From Burkholderia diffusa (lineage in GTDB: Bacteria; Pseudomonadota; Gammaproteobacteria; Burkholderiales; Burkholderiaceae): DNA of 64,000 nucleotides. Where the stretch lies: positions 124,001 to 188,000 of the forward strand of contig NZ_CABVPN010000003.1 of NCBI RefSeq assembly GCF_902499115.1, given 5' to 3'. Positions 1 to 8,377 of the stretch are shown piece after piece; the first letter of the stretch is position 1, and every line of letters starts with the position of its first letter. A program made the position numbers and the translations under genes. Below the pieces are notes generated by a model, which saw only the letters and a list, made by a program, of their open reading frames with translations, searched no databases and was not told where the DNA came from.

Positions 1-1
1 G

Positions 2-613
2 CTGGATCTGGCCGACGCGCGCGCGCGCGCAATGGACGCCGCGAGCGGCGGCGACGAGCGGATGGCGTTCGTGCGCGGGCTGACGCGCGCGCAGCTCACG
101 CAACTGTGCGACGGTCGCGATGCGGCGATCGCGATCGCCAATCCGGGCGACGCATTCGTGGTGGCGGGGCGGCAGGCCGACGTTGCCGCGGTGGCCGACG
201 ACGCGGCACGCGACGGTGCGGTGCGCGTCGCGCCCGTGTGCGTAAGGATCGCGTCGCACACGCGCCGGCTCGCGTCGGCGGTGCCCGCGTTTCGCGCGTC
301 GCTGGCTGGCGTGAACGTGCGCCGGCCGTTGCCTGGTACGCGGCTGTTTTCGGGGATCGACGGTGCGTCGGTGCTCGATGTCGGCACGGGGCTGGACAAG
401 CTCGCGCGGCAGATCGCGGAGCCGGTCGAGTGGGCGGCCTGCCTGGCCGCGTGCGTCGAGGCCGGCGCGACCGCGTTTCTCGAGCTCGGCCCGGGCCGAG
501 CCTTGGCCGAGATGGCGGGCGGCGCTTATCCGGCACTGCCGGCACGCAGCGTCGCGGATTTCCGTTCGGTCGACGGTATCGCGAACTGGCTCGCGCGCGT
601 CGCGCCCGGCTGA
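2..613 (+). CDS. mdcH: Malonate decarboxylase epsilon subunit (malonyl-CoA:ACP acyltransferase type), 3' part
   Basis: The reading frame is open from the first bases, so the start lies before the window; about 203 residues are visible. The protein is the C-terminal part of an FabD-like acyltransferase. It shows a small ferredoxin-like insert with AIANPGDAFVVAG, then the RIASHTRRLASAVPAFR stretch carrying the His of the Ser-His dyad, and the late FLELGPGRALAEM motif. In the MdcH family this enzyme loads malonyl from malonyl-CoA onto the phosphoribosyl-dephospho-CoA prosthetic group of the decarboxylase acyl carrier protein. The Ser nucleophile (GHSxG) would lie upstream and cannot be checked. 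Related FabD paralogues are the alternative; the malonate decarboxylase assignment rests on sequence style and would be settled by upstream mdc genes. Confidence 0.75.
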   Translation: MDLADARARAMDAASGGDERMAFVRGLTRAQLTQLCDGRDAAIAIANPGDAFVVAGRQADVAAVADDAARDGAVRVAPVCVRIASHTRRLASAVPAFRASLAGVNVRRPLPGTRLFSGIDGASVLDVGTGLDKLARQIAEPVEWAACLAACVEAGATAFLELGPGRALAEMAGGAYPALPARSVADFRSVDGIANWLARVAPG

Positions 614-775
614 CGGGCGGCGCGCGAGCGGCCCGGAAACGCCTGGAAATCCCGGCGAGATCGATTCCGGAACCGGCCCGCCAGGTGGTGGTTGCGCACC
701 GGGTGTTGCGCCGGCGCAGCAGCGTCGCAGCAGGCGCTTGCCACGCGAATTGGCGTCGCTACAATGGCGCCCGCC

Positions 776-1285
776 ATGAGACCAGCCGCCTTCCTCCTCG
801 CCGTGCTTTGCGGCGCGGCGACCGCCCACGCCAGCCCGATTCCGTCCGATGCCGCATCGGTCGGCACGTACTTTTCGTATGACAATGCGGCGGCCGACGC
901 GACCGTCGACCTGATCGGACAGGCGCAGCGCCGCGTGTTGCTGGCCGGCTACGCGTACGTGCCGCCCGCGGTCGCGGCGGCGCTGCGCGACGCGCGTTCG
1001 CGCGGGATCGAAGTGCGGGTCGTGCTGGTGCGTTCGCCGCGTGCGGGCAAATACAGCGGCGCGGGTTATCTGAAATCGGCCGGCATCGACGTCGCGATCG
1101 ATTCGCGGCATGGCGATCCCGCGCCGCGCTTCGTGATCGTCGACGACAGCGTCGCGCTGACGACGCTGTCCGACGGCGCGCCCGCGCACGCGGAAACGGT
1201 GAACGTGTTCCAGCGCGCACCGGAGCTCGCGCAGTCGTACGCGCAGTCGTTCTGGCGGCTGTACCGGCAGGCCGGCGGGCTCTGA
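776..1285 (+). CDS. Secreted phospholipase D-like domain protein with a degenerate HKD motif
   Basis: The 169-residue product starts at ATG 776 with a clear Sec signal peptide (hydrophobic run to about residue 19, AHA then SPIPSD). The remainder resembles a single PLDc_2 domain as in Nuc-type endonucleases: a YFSYDNAAADATVDLIGQAQ start, a VLLAGYAYVPPAVAAALRDA segment and RGIEVRVVLVRS. The HKD catalytic motif is not intact: where HxK(x)4D is expected the sequence is PRFVIVDDSVAL, retaining only the IVDD part. A longer frame upstream to 692 lacks a signal peptide and was not chosen. It stands alone between mdcH and a phosphoribosyltransferase on the same strand. A catalytic role is doubtful; a binding role or relic are alternatives. 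Confidence 0.7.
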   Translation: MRPAAFLLAVLCGAATAHASPIPSDAASVGTYFSYDNAAADATVDLIGQAQRRVLLAGYAYVPPAVAAALRDARSRGIEVRVVLVRSPRAGKYSGAGYLKSAGIDVAIDSRHGDPAPRFVIVDDSVALTTLSDGAPAHAETVNVFQRAPELAQSYAQSFWRLYRQAGGL

Positions 1286-1461
1286 GCGCCTGACGGCGGA
1301 CCCGCCCGGGCAAACCGCCACCCATCCTTTTCCCGCCGTAATCCGCATGCCGCGCGCGCCGGTATGACCCCGCTTGCATCGGCGCGTCCGATGAACCATG
1401 CTCGTTGAACAGGGTGCCGGTGCGTGCGTCGCGCATCCGGCGCAACGGGCAGGGAGCCATC

Positions 1462-2130
1462 GTGATCGAATGTTTTGCCGATCGCGCCGACGCGGGGCGC
1501 CGGCTTGCGCATGCGCTGCAGGACTATGCGGGGCGTCGCGACGTCGTCGTGCTCGCGCTGCCGCGTGGCGGCGTGCCGGTCGCATTCCCGGTCACGCAGG
1601 CGCTGCGCGCGCCGCTCGACGTGCTGGTGGTGCGCAAGCTGGGCATGCCGTCCGATCCGGAATTCGCGATCGGCGCGATCGCGACCGGCGGAGCGATCTA
1701 CCTGCAGCATTCGGCGATCCGCGCGATGGGCGTGACCGATGCGCAACTGGCGGACGTGATCGCGCGCGAGACAGCCGAACTGCAGCGCCGCGAAGCGCTG
1801 TATCGCGGCGCCCGGCCGCCGCTGCCGGTCGACGGCCGGATCGCGATCGTCGTCGACGATGGCGTTGCGACCGGCGCGTCGATGCGCGTTGCGCTGCAGG
1901 CGCTGCGCGAACGCCACCCCGCGCGCATCGTGGCCGCCGCACCCGTCGCGCCGGGCGGTGCCCGGCATGCGTTCGACGATCTGGCCGACGCGTTCGTGAC
2001 GGTGTTGCAGCCGCTGTCGTTCCTCGCAATCAGCCAGTTCTACGCGCGTTTCGACCAGACCGGGGACGACGAGGTGCGTGCGCTCCTCGACGCGGCCCGC
2101 GCGCCTGACGACGACATCACGTCCGCCTGA
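1462..2130 (+). CDS. Phosphoribosyltransferase family protein
   Basis: The 222-residue protein has a type I PRTase fold. The PRPP-binding signature is IAIVVDDGVATGASM, with two acidic residues followed by a TGxS loop, preceded by VLALPRGGVPVAFPV and VVRKLGMPSDPEFAIGAIA. The GTG at 1462 is preferred because AGGGAG lies just upstream at about 1450-1455; a TTG at 1405 would add 19 poorly matching residues. Such stand-alone Burkholderia PRTases are often fused to, or sit near, dienelactone hydrolases. The substrate base is unknown and purine salvage cannot be assumed. It runs convergently toward phaZ with the two stops nearly touching. Confidence 0.8.
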   Translation: MIECFADRADAGRRLAHALQDYAGRRDVVVLALPRGGVPVAFPVTQALRAPLDVLVVRKLGMPSDPEFAIGAIATGGAIYLQHSAIRAMGVTDAQLADVIARETAELQRREALYRGARPPLPVDGRIAIVVDDGVATGASMRVALQALRERHPARIVAAAPVAPGGARHAFDDLADAFVTVLQPLSFLAISQFYARFDQTGDDEVRALLDAARAPDDDITSA

Positions 2131-3340
2131 TACGGCGCCGGCGCGATCCCGGGCGAGCGGCTTCGGCCTGCACGAATACGCGCTGCAGCGCCGGATGGAC
2201 TTCGCCGTGCCAGCGCGCGCCCGTGAACAACCCGTAATGATCGCAATCGTCGACATCGAGGCGCTGGCGCTCACCGGCCTTGAGGCCGCGGCACATGGCC
2301 AGCGCTGCATGCGTCTGGCCGACGCCCGTGACGGCGTCGCATCCGCCTTCGACCGTCAGCAGCGCGACGCCGCGCAGCGCGGCCGGCTCGACGCGCTGCC
2401 CGCCGACGTCCCACGTGCCGTTCGCGAGGCACATTCGCTGAAACACGATATCGACGGTATCCAGGAAGTATTCGGCCGGCATGTCGAGCAGCGCCGTGTA
2501 TTCGCGCAGCGCACGCCGCGCGTCCGCCAGCGCCGTCAGGTCGAAATGCGACGCCGCGCGCGCGTAGTCCTCGATCAGCGTCAGAAAGCGCTGCGGATAC
2601 AGCAGCGCGATCTCGCCTTGCTGAAGATAGGTCGGGAACACGTGCCGGCCGCGGCCGGGGAAGCGGGGCGGCACAATGTCGATCAGGTGGCGGCGGCACC
2701 ACGCGAGCGACCGGGACGCGGCGGTCGTGCCGAGCGTGGTCGGGTTGACGCGCGCGTCGAGCGGCCCGCCGATCAGCGTGATGCTCGCGGGCGGTGCGAG
2801 GCCGCGAGCGGCGCGCAGCGCAAGTGCGCCGAGCGCGGGAACGGTGGCCTGGCACACGGCGACGACGTGCAGCGGTCGCTCGTCGCGGGCGAGCGCGTCG
2901 ACGAAGCCGTCGAGCGTCGCCACGTATTCGTCGAGCCCGAAGCGACCGGCCGCGAGCGGGACGTCGCGCGCATTGACCCAGTCGGTCACGCAGACGTCGC
3001 CGTCCGCGAGCAGCGCCTCGACGGTCTCCCGCATCATCACGGCCGCATGTCCGGCGAGCGGTGCGCACAGCAGCACCGTGCGCCGCGCGGCGTCGCGCGC
3101 GAAGCGTCGCAACTGGCAGAACGGCGTGCGCGCGACGATCCGCTCGTCGATCGCCGGGCGCCGGATCTCGAATCGCGGCGGCCCGGCGGCGGGCCCGAGG
3201 AGCGGCTCGAACAGGTCGTCGTAGCACGACGACGCGGCGTGCGCCAGCGTCGCGGCGGGCCATGTGTCGAACGCGTGGCGCGTCGCCGCGCGCCAGGCGC
3301 GCATCCATTCCCGCTGCTGCTCGACGACGGTGTACCACAT
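2117..3340 (-). CDS. phaZ: Intracellular polyhydroxyalkanoate depolymerase
   Basis: The 407-residue alpha/beta-hydrolase hydrolyses stored poly(3-hydroxybutyrate) granules in the cytoplasm. The start MWYTVVEQQREWMRAWR at 3340 matches the family's usual amino end (MxYQLxExQR); an in-frame ATG at 3376 would add 12 residues. The nucleophile elbow reads VVAVCQATVPAL, with Cys at about residue 163 in place of the lipase-box Ser, as known for amorphous-PHB intracellular depolymerases. A C-terminal DDCDHYGLFTG supplies the likely His. Its 3' end overlaps the convergent phosphoribosyltransferase by 14 bases. Burkholderia often carries several phaZ paralogues, and this one is not next to phaC. Confidence 0.85.
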   Translation of the reverse strand: MWYTVVEQQREWMRAWRAATRHAFDTWPAATLAHAASSCYDDLFEPLLGPAAGPPRFEIRRPAIDERIVARTPFCQLRRFARDAARRTVLLCAPLAGHAAVMMRETVEALLADGDVCVTDWVNARDVPLAAGRFGLDEYVATLDGFVDALARDERPLHVVAVCQATVPALGALALRAARGLAPPASITLIGGPLDARVNPTTLGTTAASRSLAWCRRHLIDIVPPRFPGRGRHVFPTYLQQGEIALLYPQRFLTLIEDYARAASHFDLTALADARRALREYTALLDMPAEYFLDTVDIVFQRMCLANGTWDVGGQRVEPAALRGVALLTVEGGCDAVTGVGQTHAALAMCRGLKAGERQRLDVDDCDHYGLFTGARWHGEVHPALQRVFVQAEAARPGSRRRRIRRT

Positions 3341-3487
3341 GGCGAACCTTGGGGCGGAGGGGGCGTGAATCTGCATTATGGTCACTCTGGCCGCGCAGCG
3401 GGTGTCGGAAACGCGAACAGGCCCTAGGCGGCGACGCACGGCGCTGCTACAGTCGTCGGTCCCATTCCCTCAAGCGGAGCGTTCGCG

Positions 3488-4117
3488 ATGAAGCTGATCG
3501 GCATGCTGGATTCCCCGTTCGTGCGCCGTGCCGCCATTTCGGCGAAGCTGCTCGACCTGCCGTTCGAACACGAGTCGATCTCGGTGTTCCGTCAGTTCGA
3601 CCGGTTCCAGACATTCAACCCGGTCGTGAAGGCGCCGACCCTCGTGACCGACGACGGTGCGACGCTGATCGATTCGTCGCTGATCGTCGACTATCTCGAC
3701 CATCGCGTCGCGCCCGAGCGGCGCCTGCTGCCCGACGCCGCCGACGCGCGGCTACGCACGCTCGTGCCGGTCGGATTCGCGCTGGCAGCGGCGGAGAAGA
3801 CCGTGCAGGTGGTGTACGAGCACGCGCTGCGGCCAGCCGAGAAGCAGCACTCGCCATGGCTCGAGCGCGTGCTGGGCCAGATCGAGGCCGCGTATGGCGA
3901 GCTCGAGCCGCTCGTCGCGGCCGCGAACGGCTGGCTCGGCGGCGCGCGCCTGCTGCAGTCCGACGTGACCGTCGCCGTCGCGTGGCGCTTTACGCAATTC
4001 ATGACCGCCGATTACCCGGCGCTCGCACGGATCGATCCGGCCCGTTATCCGGCACTCGCCGCGCATTCGGCGCGGGCGGAAGCGCTGCCGGCGTTTGTCG
4101 AGACGCCGCTCGACTGA
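3488..4117 (+). CDS. Glutathione S-transferase family protein
   Basis: The 209-residue cytosolic protein has the two-domain GST architecture. The thioredoxin-like N-domain begins MKLIGMLDSPFVRRAAISA, where DSPFVRR corresponds to the glutathione-activating loop of YibF/YfcF-type bacterial GSTs. The VVKAPTLVTDDG cis-Pro region and the LIDSSLIVDYLDH glutathione-binding Ser follow. The C-domain is helical, ending with AHSARAEALPAFVETPL. The ATG at 3488 is preceded by AAGCGGAG. It stands alone. The physiological substrate is unknown. Confidence 0.85.
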   Translation: MKLIGMLDSPFVRRAAISAKLLDLPFEHESISVFRQFDRFQTFNPVVKAPTLVTDDGATLIDSSLIVDYLDHRVAPERRLLPDAADARLRTLVPVGFALAAAEKTVQVVYEHALRPAEKQHSPWLERVLGQIEAAYGELEPLVAAANGWLGGARLLQSDVTVAVAWRFTQFMTADYPALARIDPARYPALAAHSARAEALPAFVETPLD

Positions 4118-4449
4118 AGCCGGCGGCTGTCGCGTCGGCACGGGAGCGGGGGCGACGGGCGACGCGACCGGCGTGCGGTCCCGCCGGGACTCGTGCCGGC
4201 TTCCGGCACCGATCGACCCGGCCGCTATCGGCTGCCCGGTCGCCCGTTTTCGCCCGGCGCGGCGTCCGCAAGACGCCGCCGCGCGCCGTCCGTCTGGCGC
4301 TCCCGAACCATCCGCCGCCGCCCGCTCGGCCCCGTGCGCCAAAGGCCCGGCCGATTGTTCTCCGTCACTGACAAGTGACTTCGCATTCGCGCTGTTTATC
4401 CGGTTGCGGCCGATCCCTAGAATCCATTCCATCGAATAAGCATTGCCTG
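4118..4449 (+). other. Intergenic stretch without a convincing gene
   Basis: The first part is very GC-rich and only codes in mirror frames of low-complexity Arg/Ala/Pro. A 6-bp inverted repeat (GTCACT, 4-nt loop, AGTGAC) lies at 4364-4379, just before the base composition becomes more AT-rich ahead of the small gene at 4450. It may be an operator, but no protein-binding consensus was recognised. Confidence 0.4.
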
Positions 4450-4656
4450 ATGGAGCCGATGATGAGAGCGCTGATCGAATCGAGTCTGTACCACCCGTCC
4501 GTCGTGTTGCCGCTTGCCGCGCTGACGCAGCTGATGGTCGAGCGCGATTTCAATCTCGGCCAGGTCGGCCTGATCGTCGCGGCGCGCGGTGCGCAGGCTG
4601 CGGTGTCGCGTTCGCGGGCGCTGATCTTCTGCCGCCACTGCGAAGCGCACGCATGA
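4450..4656 (+). CDS. Small conserved-looking protein of unknown function with a CxxC pair
   Basis: The frame encodes 64-68 residues depending on which of three close ATGs (4450, 4459, 4462) is used. The product has a hydrophobic middle (VVLPLAALTQLMVE), then RDFNLGQVGLIVAARGAQ, and ends SRALIFCRHCEAHA with a CxxC pair next to His residues. It is followed immediately by a strong bidirectional terminator, which supports a real transcription unit. I do not recognise the family. A thin cytosolic metal-binding role is conceivable, but nothing beyond the Cys/His cluster suggests it. Confidence 0.45.
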   Translation: MEPMMRALIESSLYHPSVVLPLAALTQLMVERDFNLGQVGLIVAARGAQAAVSRSRALIFCRHCEAHA

Positions 4657-4676
4657 TCGCGCAGCCACCCAACAGA

Positions 4677-4711
4677 TGAAAAAAAGCCCGGCCGGCGCAA
4701 GCCGGTCGGGC
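4677..4711 (-). terminator. Rho-independent terminator for the ProP-like transporter gene
   Basis: On the minus strand a GC-rich hairpin (GCCCGACCGGC, loop TTGC, GCCGGCCGGGC with slight mismatch) is followed by a run of T (the plus strand shows seven A at about 4679-4685). It lies just past the stop of the transporter at 4766. Confidence 0.75.
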
Positions 4712-4728
4712 GGATCGGATTCGATCTG

Positions 4729-4756
4729 GCCCCGGCTTTTGCCGGGGCTTTTTCTT
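4729..4756 (+). terminator. Rho-independent terminator after the small gene at 4450
   Basis: A perfect 8-bp stem (GCCCCGGC, TTTT loop, GCCGGGGC) at 4729-4748 is followed by TTTTTCTT on the plus strand. Together with the neighbouring hairpin it separates two convergent genes. Confidence 0.8.
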
Positions 4757-4765
4757 GGGCGTTGC

Positions 4766-6250
4766 TCAGGCGCGTACAGTCGACACGACGCCGTAAATCT
4801 CCGCATCGTCGTCCTCGCGCATCTGGCGTACCAACTGGTGCGCCTCGCGGCGCGTCGCGACGGCCGGCGGCGAGCCCTTGAGCGGCTGGCGCGCGGTTTC
4901 GGCAAGCGCGACGACCGACACGATGCCGATCACGGCGGCGCCCATCATGTAGTACGCGGGCATCATCAGGTTATGGGTCACGTCGACGAGCCACGCGGTG
5001 ACGAGCGGCGTCGTGCCGCCGAACAGCGACACCGACACGTTGAAGCCGATCGCAAGCGCGCCGTAGCGGATCTCGGTCGGGAACAGCGCCGGCAGTGCCG
5101 ACGGCATCACACCGGTGAAGCACGACAGCAGCACGCCGAGGATCAGCAGGCCGCCGAACACCGACGCGGTGGTGGCCGTATGGATCAGCATCATCGATGG
5201 GATCGACAGCACGAGCAGGCCGACGCAGCCGGCCAGCATCACGGGCTTGCGGCCGATCCTGTCCGACAGGCGGCCGGCGGCGAGCGTCAGCGGCATCATC
5301 AGCACCATCACGATCAGCACCAGCACGAGGCTGTGCGATTCGTCGAAGTGCAGCGTCGACGACATGAAGCTCGGCAGGTACGACAGCACCATGTAGTCGG
5401 TCACGTTGAAGATCAGCACGAGGCCGACGCAGAGTAGCAGCGCACGCCAGTTGCGCATCAGCGTTTCGCGGAAGCGCGCCTTCGGCACGGCCTTGTCCTG
5501 CGCTTCGCGCTCTTCGGCCTGGCGCTTGAACGCCGGCGTTTCCTCGAGCTTCATCCGGATGTAGAGGCCGATCAGGCCGAGCGGGCCGGCGATCAGGAAC
5601 GGCACGCGCCAGCCCCACGACAGCAGCGCCTCCTGCGACAGCGATGCGGTCAGCAGCGCGACGACACCCGCACCCATCACATAGCCGATCAGCGTGCCGA
5701 ACTCGAGGAAGCTGCCCATGAAGCCGCGGCGCTTGTCGGTCGAGAATTCGGCGATGAAGGTGGCGGCGCCGCCGTATTCGCCGCCGGTCGAGAAGCCCTG
5801 CACGAGGCGGGCGACGAGCAGCAGTATCGGCGCCAAGATGCCGATCGACGCGTAGCTGGGGATCAGGCCGATCGCGAAGGTGCCGACGGCCATCATGATC
5901 ATGGTGGCGGCGAGCACGCGCTGGCGGCCGATGCGGTCGCCGAGCGGGCCGAACACCATGCCGCCGAGCGGGCGCACGAGGAATGCGGCCGCGAACGTGC
6001 CGAAGGTCGCGAGCAACTGCGCGGACGGGCTGCTGGAGGGGAAGAACACCTTGCCGAGCGTGACGGCGATATAGCTGTAGACACCGAAGTCGAACCATTC
6101 CATCGCATTGCCGATGGCCATCGCGCTGACGGCGCGCTTGAGCAGGCTCTGGTCGACGACGGTAATGTCGTCCGCGGCGAGTGGGACCTCGCCGGACGAC
6201 GTGGAGGAAGAAGCAGCGGTCGGGCTGACGTGTGTTGCGGTCAAGGTCAT
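4766..6250 (-). CDS. MFS transporter of the metabolite:H+ symporter family, ProP-like
   Basis: The 494-residue inner-membrane protein has about 12 membrane segments. The MHS-family start is clear (VSAMAIGNAMEWFDFGVYSY), with the MFS loop motif GPLGDRIGRQRVL after helix 2 and a second copy, GRLSDRIGRKPVML, in the C-half. The WGWRVPFLIAGPLGLIGLYIR stretch is typical of proline/betaine (ProP) and related osmolyte or organic acid symporters. The start at 6250 was chosen because AAAGGAGTGC precedes it directly; an upstream ATG at 6292 adds 14 atypical residues. The exact substrate cannot be read from sequence. It is transcribed alone from the long gap upstream. Confidence 0.85.
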   Translation of the reverse strand: MTLTATHVSPTAASSSTSSGEVPLAADDITVVDQSLLKRAVSAMAIGNAMEWFDFGVYSYIAVTLGKVFFPSSSPSAQLLATFGTFAAAFLVRPLGGMVFGPLGDRIGRQRVLAATMIMMAVGTFAIGLIPSYASIGILAPILLLVARLVQGFSTGGEYGGAATFIAEFSTDKRRGFMGSFLEFGTLIGYVMGAGVVALLTASLSQEALLSWGWRVPFLIAGPLGLIGLYIRMKLEETPAFKRQAEEREAQDKAVPKARFRETLMRNWRALLLCVGLVLIFNVTDYMVLSYLPSFMSSTLHFDESHSLVLVLIVMVLMMPLTLAAGRLSDRIGRKPVMLAGCVGLLVLSIPSMMLIHTATTASVFGGLLILGVLLSCFTGVMPSALPALFPTEIRYGALAIGFNVSVSLFGGTTPLVTAWLVDVTHNLMMPAYYMMGAAVIGIVSVVALAETARQPLKGSPPAVATRREAHQLVRQMREDDDAEIYGVVSTVRA

Positions 6251-6779
6251 GCACTCCTTTGACTGCGCCGGAACGGGCGGGCCGTCCGACACGGTTTGCC
6301 GGCGAGCGCGATGTCGCGTGCTGCGCGTCGGGGCAGGCCATTTAAGCGCTTACTGCACATGAGGCGGTAAAGGGCCGGAAGGGACTGCTTCGACGCGGGC
6401 CCGATGGGCCGTCGCGACTGTGCGCTCATGAAGAATGGGCCGCGTGATGCGAGCGGCAGATGCCGGTGCGGACGGTGTCCGGCGTTCCGGCAAGCGCCCC
6501 GGAGGGGCAACGAAACGAGAAAAGCGGGCCTGTCGGGCGGGCTTTCCTGTGGATGCAATTTCGGTCGAAGCACCGGCCTGCAACGCGCGGACGGACTCCT
6601 TTCGAAATCGAATAGACAGATATTGAATGTTGAAACTGGCGACATGATAGCACGATGGCAGACGATCGTGCAAATTGCCCGGAATCTCCCGTCTGGCGGC
6701 GGTTCCGCCCGGGTCGCCTCCGGTATGATCGGCGGCGCGCGGCCCACCGGGCGGGTGGGGCGAATCTGCGAGGAACCGG
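6251..6779. other. 529-bp divergent intergenic region
   Basis: This gap separates the ProP-like gene (leftward) from ynfA (rightward) and should hold both promoters. It is mostly GC-rich with an AT-richer patch at about 6600-6660. No sigma-70 pair with good spacing, hairpin terminator or convincing small frame was found; the frames across it are low-complexity mirrors. Confidence 0.4.
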
Positions 6780-7112
6780 ATGACCGAACTGATCAGGATT
6801 GCGGCGCTGTTCGCCGTCACTGCACTGGCCGAAATCGTCGGCTGCTACCTGCCTTGGCTCGTGCTGAAGGGCGGCCGGCCCGTGTGGCTGCTGGTACCGG
6901 CAGCGCTGTCGCTCGCGTTGTTCGCGTGGCTGCTGACGCTGCATCCGAGCGCGGCGGGGCGCACCTATGCGGCATACGGCGGCGTGTATATCGCGGTGGC
7001 GTTGATCTGGCTGCGGGTGGTCGACGGCATCGCGCTGTCCCGCTGGGATGTGGCTGGCGCGGTGCTTGCGCTCGGCGGGATGGCCATCATCGCGCTGCAG
7101 CCGCGCGCGTGA
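6780..7112 (+). CDS. ynfA: YnfA/UPF0060 family small membrane protein
   Basis: The 110-residue protein has four predicted membrane helices and the family landmarks: FAVTALAEIVGCYLPWL in helix 1, a Gly/Arg-containing loop (KGGRPVWLL), YAAYGGVYIAVALIWLR in helix 3, and DVAGAVLALGGMAIIALQPR at the end. The length matches the usual 105-110. YnfA resembles the small multidrug-resistance topology and has been linked to efflux in enterobacteria; a transport role here is inference. GAGGAACCGG precedes the ATG. Confidence 0.9.
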   Translation: MTELIRIAALFAVTALAEIVGCYLPWLVLKGGRPVWLLVPAALSLALFAWLLTLHPSAAGRTYAAYGGVYIAVALIWLRVVDGIALSRWDVAGAVLALGGMAIIALQPRA

Positions 7113-7146
7113 GCGCGGCTGCAGGCGCCGGTCGGGAGATGCTGCG

Positions 7147-7890
7147 TCAGGCGGCTTTGGCGGCTTCGCCAGCATCCGCATCGGCGGACTTGCGCCACAC
7201 GCAGGTGCCCTTGACCGACTTGTCGAGTTCGTCGAGTTGGGTCTGGTGGGCGGCGAGTTCGTCGTCGCTCGCTGAGAGAACCGGCAGGTCGAGCGACGTG
7301 AGTGACACGCGCTGGCCGTTCGCGGCGCCACCGTCGGCGCCTGCGTCGTCGAGCATGTCGATCACGAGGCTGTCCTGGCCGCGCGTCATCGCGAGATAGA
7401 CTTCGGCGAGCAGTTCCGAGTCGAGCAGTGCGCCGTGCAGCGTGCGGTGCGCGTTGCTGATGCCGAACCGGTCGCACAGCGCGTCGAGCGAATTGCGCTT
7501 GCCGGGAAACATCTGCTTGGCCTGCACGAGCGTGTCGATCACGCCGCTGCAATGCTCGCTGAACGGCGGCAGGTCGAGCCGGGCGAATTCGGCGTCGAGG
7601 AACCCGAGGTCGAACGGCGCGTTGTGGATGATCAGCTCGGCGTCCTTTACGAAGTCGCGGATCTGGTCGACGACTTCCGCGAACTTCGGCTTGTCGCTCA
7701 GGAATTCGGTCGTGAGGCCGTGCACGGCCAGTGCGCCCGGATCGCTGTCGCGCTCGGGGTTCACGTAGATGTGCAGGTTGTTGCCGGTGAGCCGCCGGTT
7801 CAGCAGCTCGACGCAGCCGATTTCGATCAGGCGGTCGCCCGTGCGGGGATTCAGGCCGGTGGTTTCGGTATCGAGAATGATCTGGCGCAT
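7147..7890 (-). CDS. dnaQ: DNA polymerase III epsilon subunit, 3'-5' proofreading exonuclease
   Basis: The 247-residue protein is the proofreading subunit of the replicative polymerase core. The DEDDh exonuclease motifs are present: Exo I ILDTETTGL (Asp7, Glu9), Exo II IIHNAPFDLGFLD, and Exo III HRTLHGALLDSELLAEVY with the catalytic His and Asp. The C-terminal tail after about residue 185, which in the family binds the alpha subunit, is present. The start MRQIILDTETTG at 7890 fits the family exactly. It is the last gene of an apparent methyltransferase-rnhA-dnaQ run, 43 bp after rnhA; in E. coli rnhA and dnaQ are also neighbours but divergent. Confidence 0.96.
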   Translation of the reverse strand: MRQIILDTETTGLNPRTGDRLIEIGCVELLNRRLTGNNLHIYVNPERDSDPGALAVHGLTTEFLSDKPKFAEVVDQIRDFVKDAELIIHNAPFDLGFLDAEFARLDLPPFSEHCSGVIDTLVQAKQMFPGKRNSLDALCDRFGISNAHRTLHGALLDSELLAEVYLAMTRGQDSLVIDMLDDAGADGGAANGQRVSLTSLDLPVLSASDDELAAHQTQLDELDKSVKGTCVWRKSADADAGEAAKAA

Positions 7891-7933
7891 GTCGGATAAA
7901 TCAGGAAAGACAGTAGGGTTGGGTGGCCTGCGT

Positions 7934-8377
7934 TCAGGCCACGAGCGATTCGACACCGCGATTCGCGAGCGCGTCCGCGCGTTCGTTTTCGGGGTGGCCC
8001 GCGTGGCCCTTCACCCAGCGCCACTCGACCTCGTGCTGCGCGACGAGCGCGTCGAGGCGCTTCCACAGGTCGGCGTTCTTCACCGGGGTTTTCGCCGCGG
8101 TGACCCAGCCCTTCTTCTTCCAGCCGTGGATCCACTCGCTGATGCCTTTCTGCACGTATTGCGAGTCGGTATGCACGATCACGCGGCACGGCCGTTTCAG
8201 CGCCTCGAGCGCGGCAATCACGCCCATCAGTTCCATGCGGTTGTTGGTCGTGTCGGGCTCGCCGCCGAACAGCTCCTTTTCGCGGTCGCCGTAGCGCAGC
8301 AGTGCGCCCCAGCCGCCGGGGCCGGGGTTGCCCTTGCAGGCGCCGTCGGTATAGATGTCGATGGTGTCGGTGGTCAT
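7934..8377 (-). CDS. rnhA: Ribonuclease HI
   Basis: The 147-residue enzyme cleaves the RNA strand of RNA-DNA hybrids (Okazaki primers, R-loops). Catalytic acidic residues are visible: Asp11 in IYTDGACKGNPGPGGWG, Glu49 in NNRMELMG, Asp71 in VHTDSQY, and the last Asp in ENERADALA. The basic handle region ISEWIHGWKKKGWVTA is present, so it is the E. coli-like type. Its start overlaps the stop of the upstream methyltransferase by 3-4 bases (ATGA arrangement), indicating translational coupling. Confidence 0.96.
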   Translation of the reverse strand: MTTDTIDIYTDGACKGNPGPGGWGALLRYGDREKELFGGEPDTTNNRMELMGVIAALEALKRPCRVIVHTDSQYVQKGISEWIHGWKKKGWVTAAKTPVKNADLWKRLDALVAQHEVEWRWVKGHAGHPENERADALANRGVESLVA

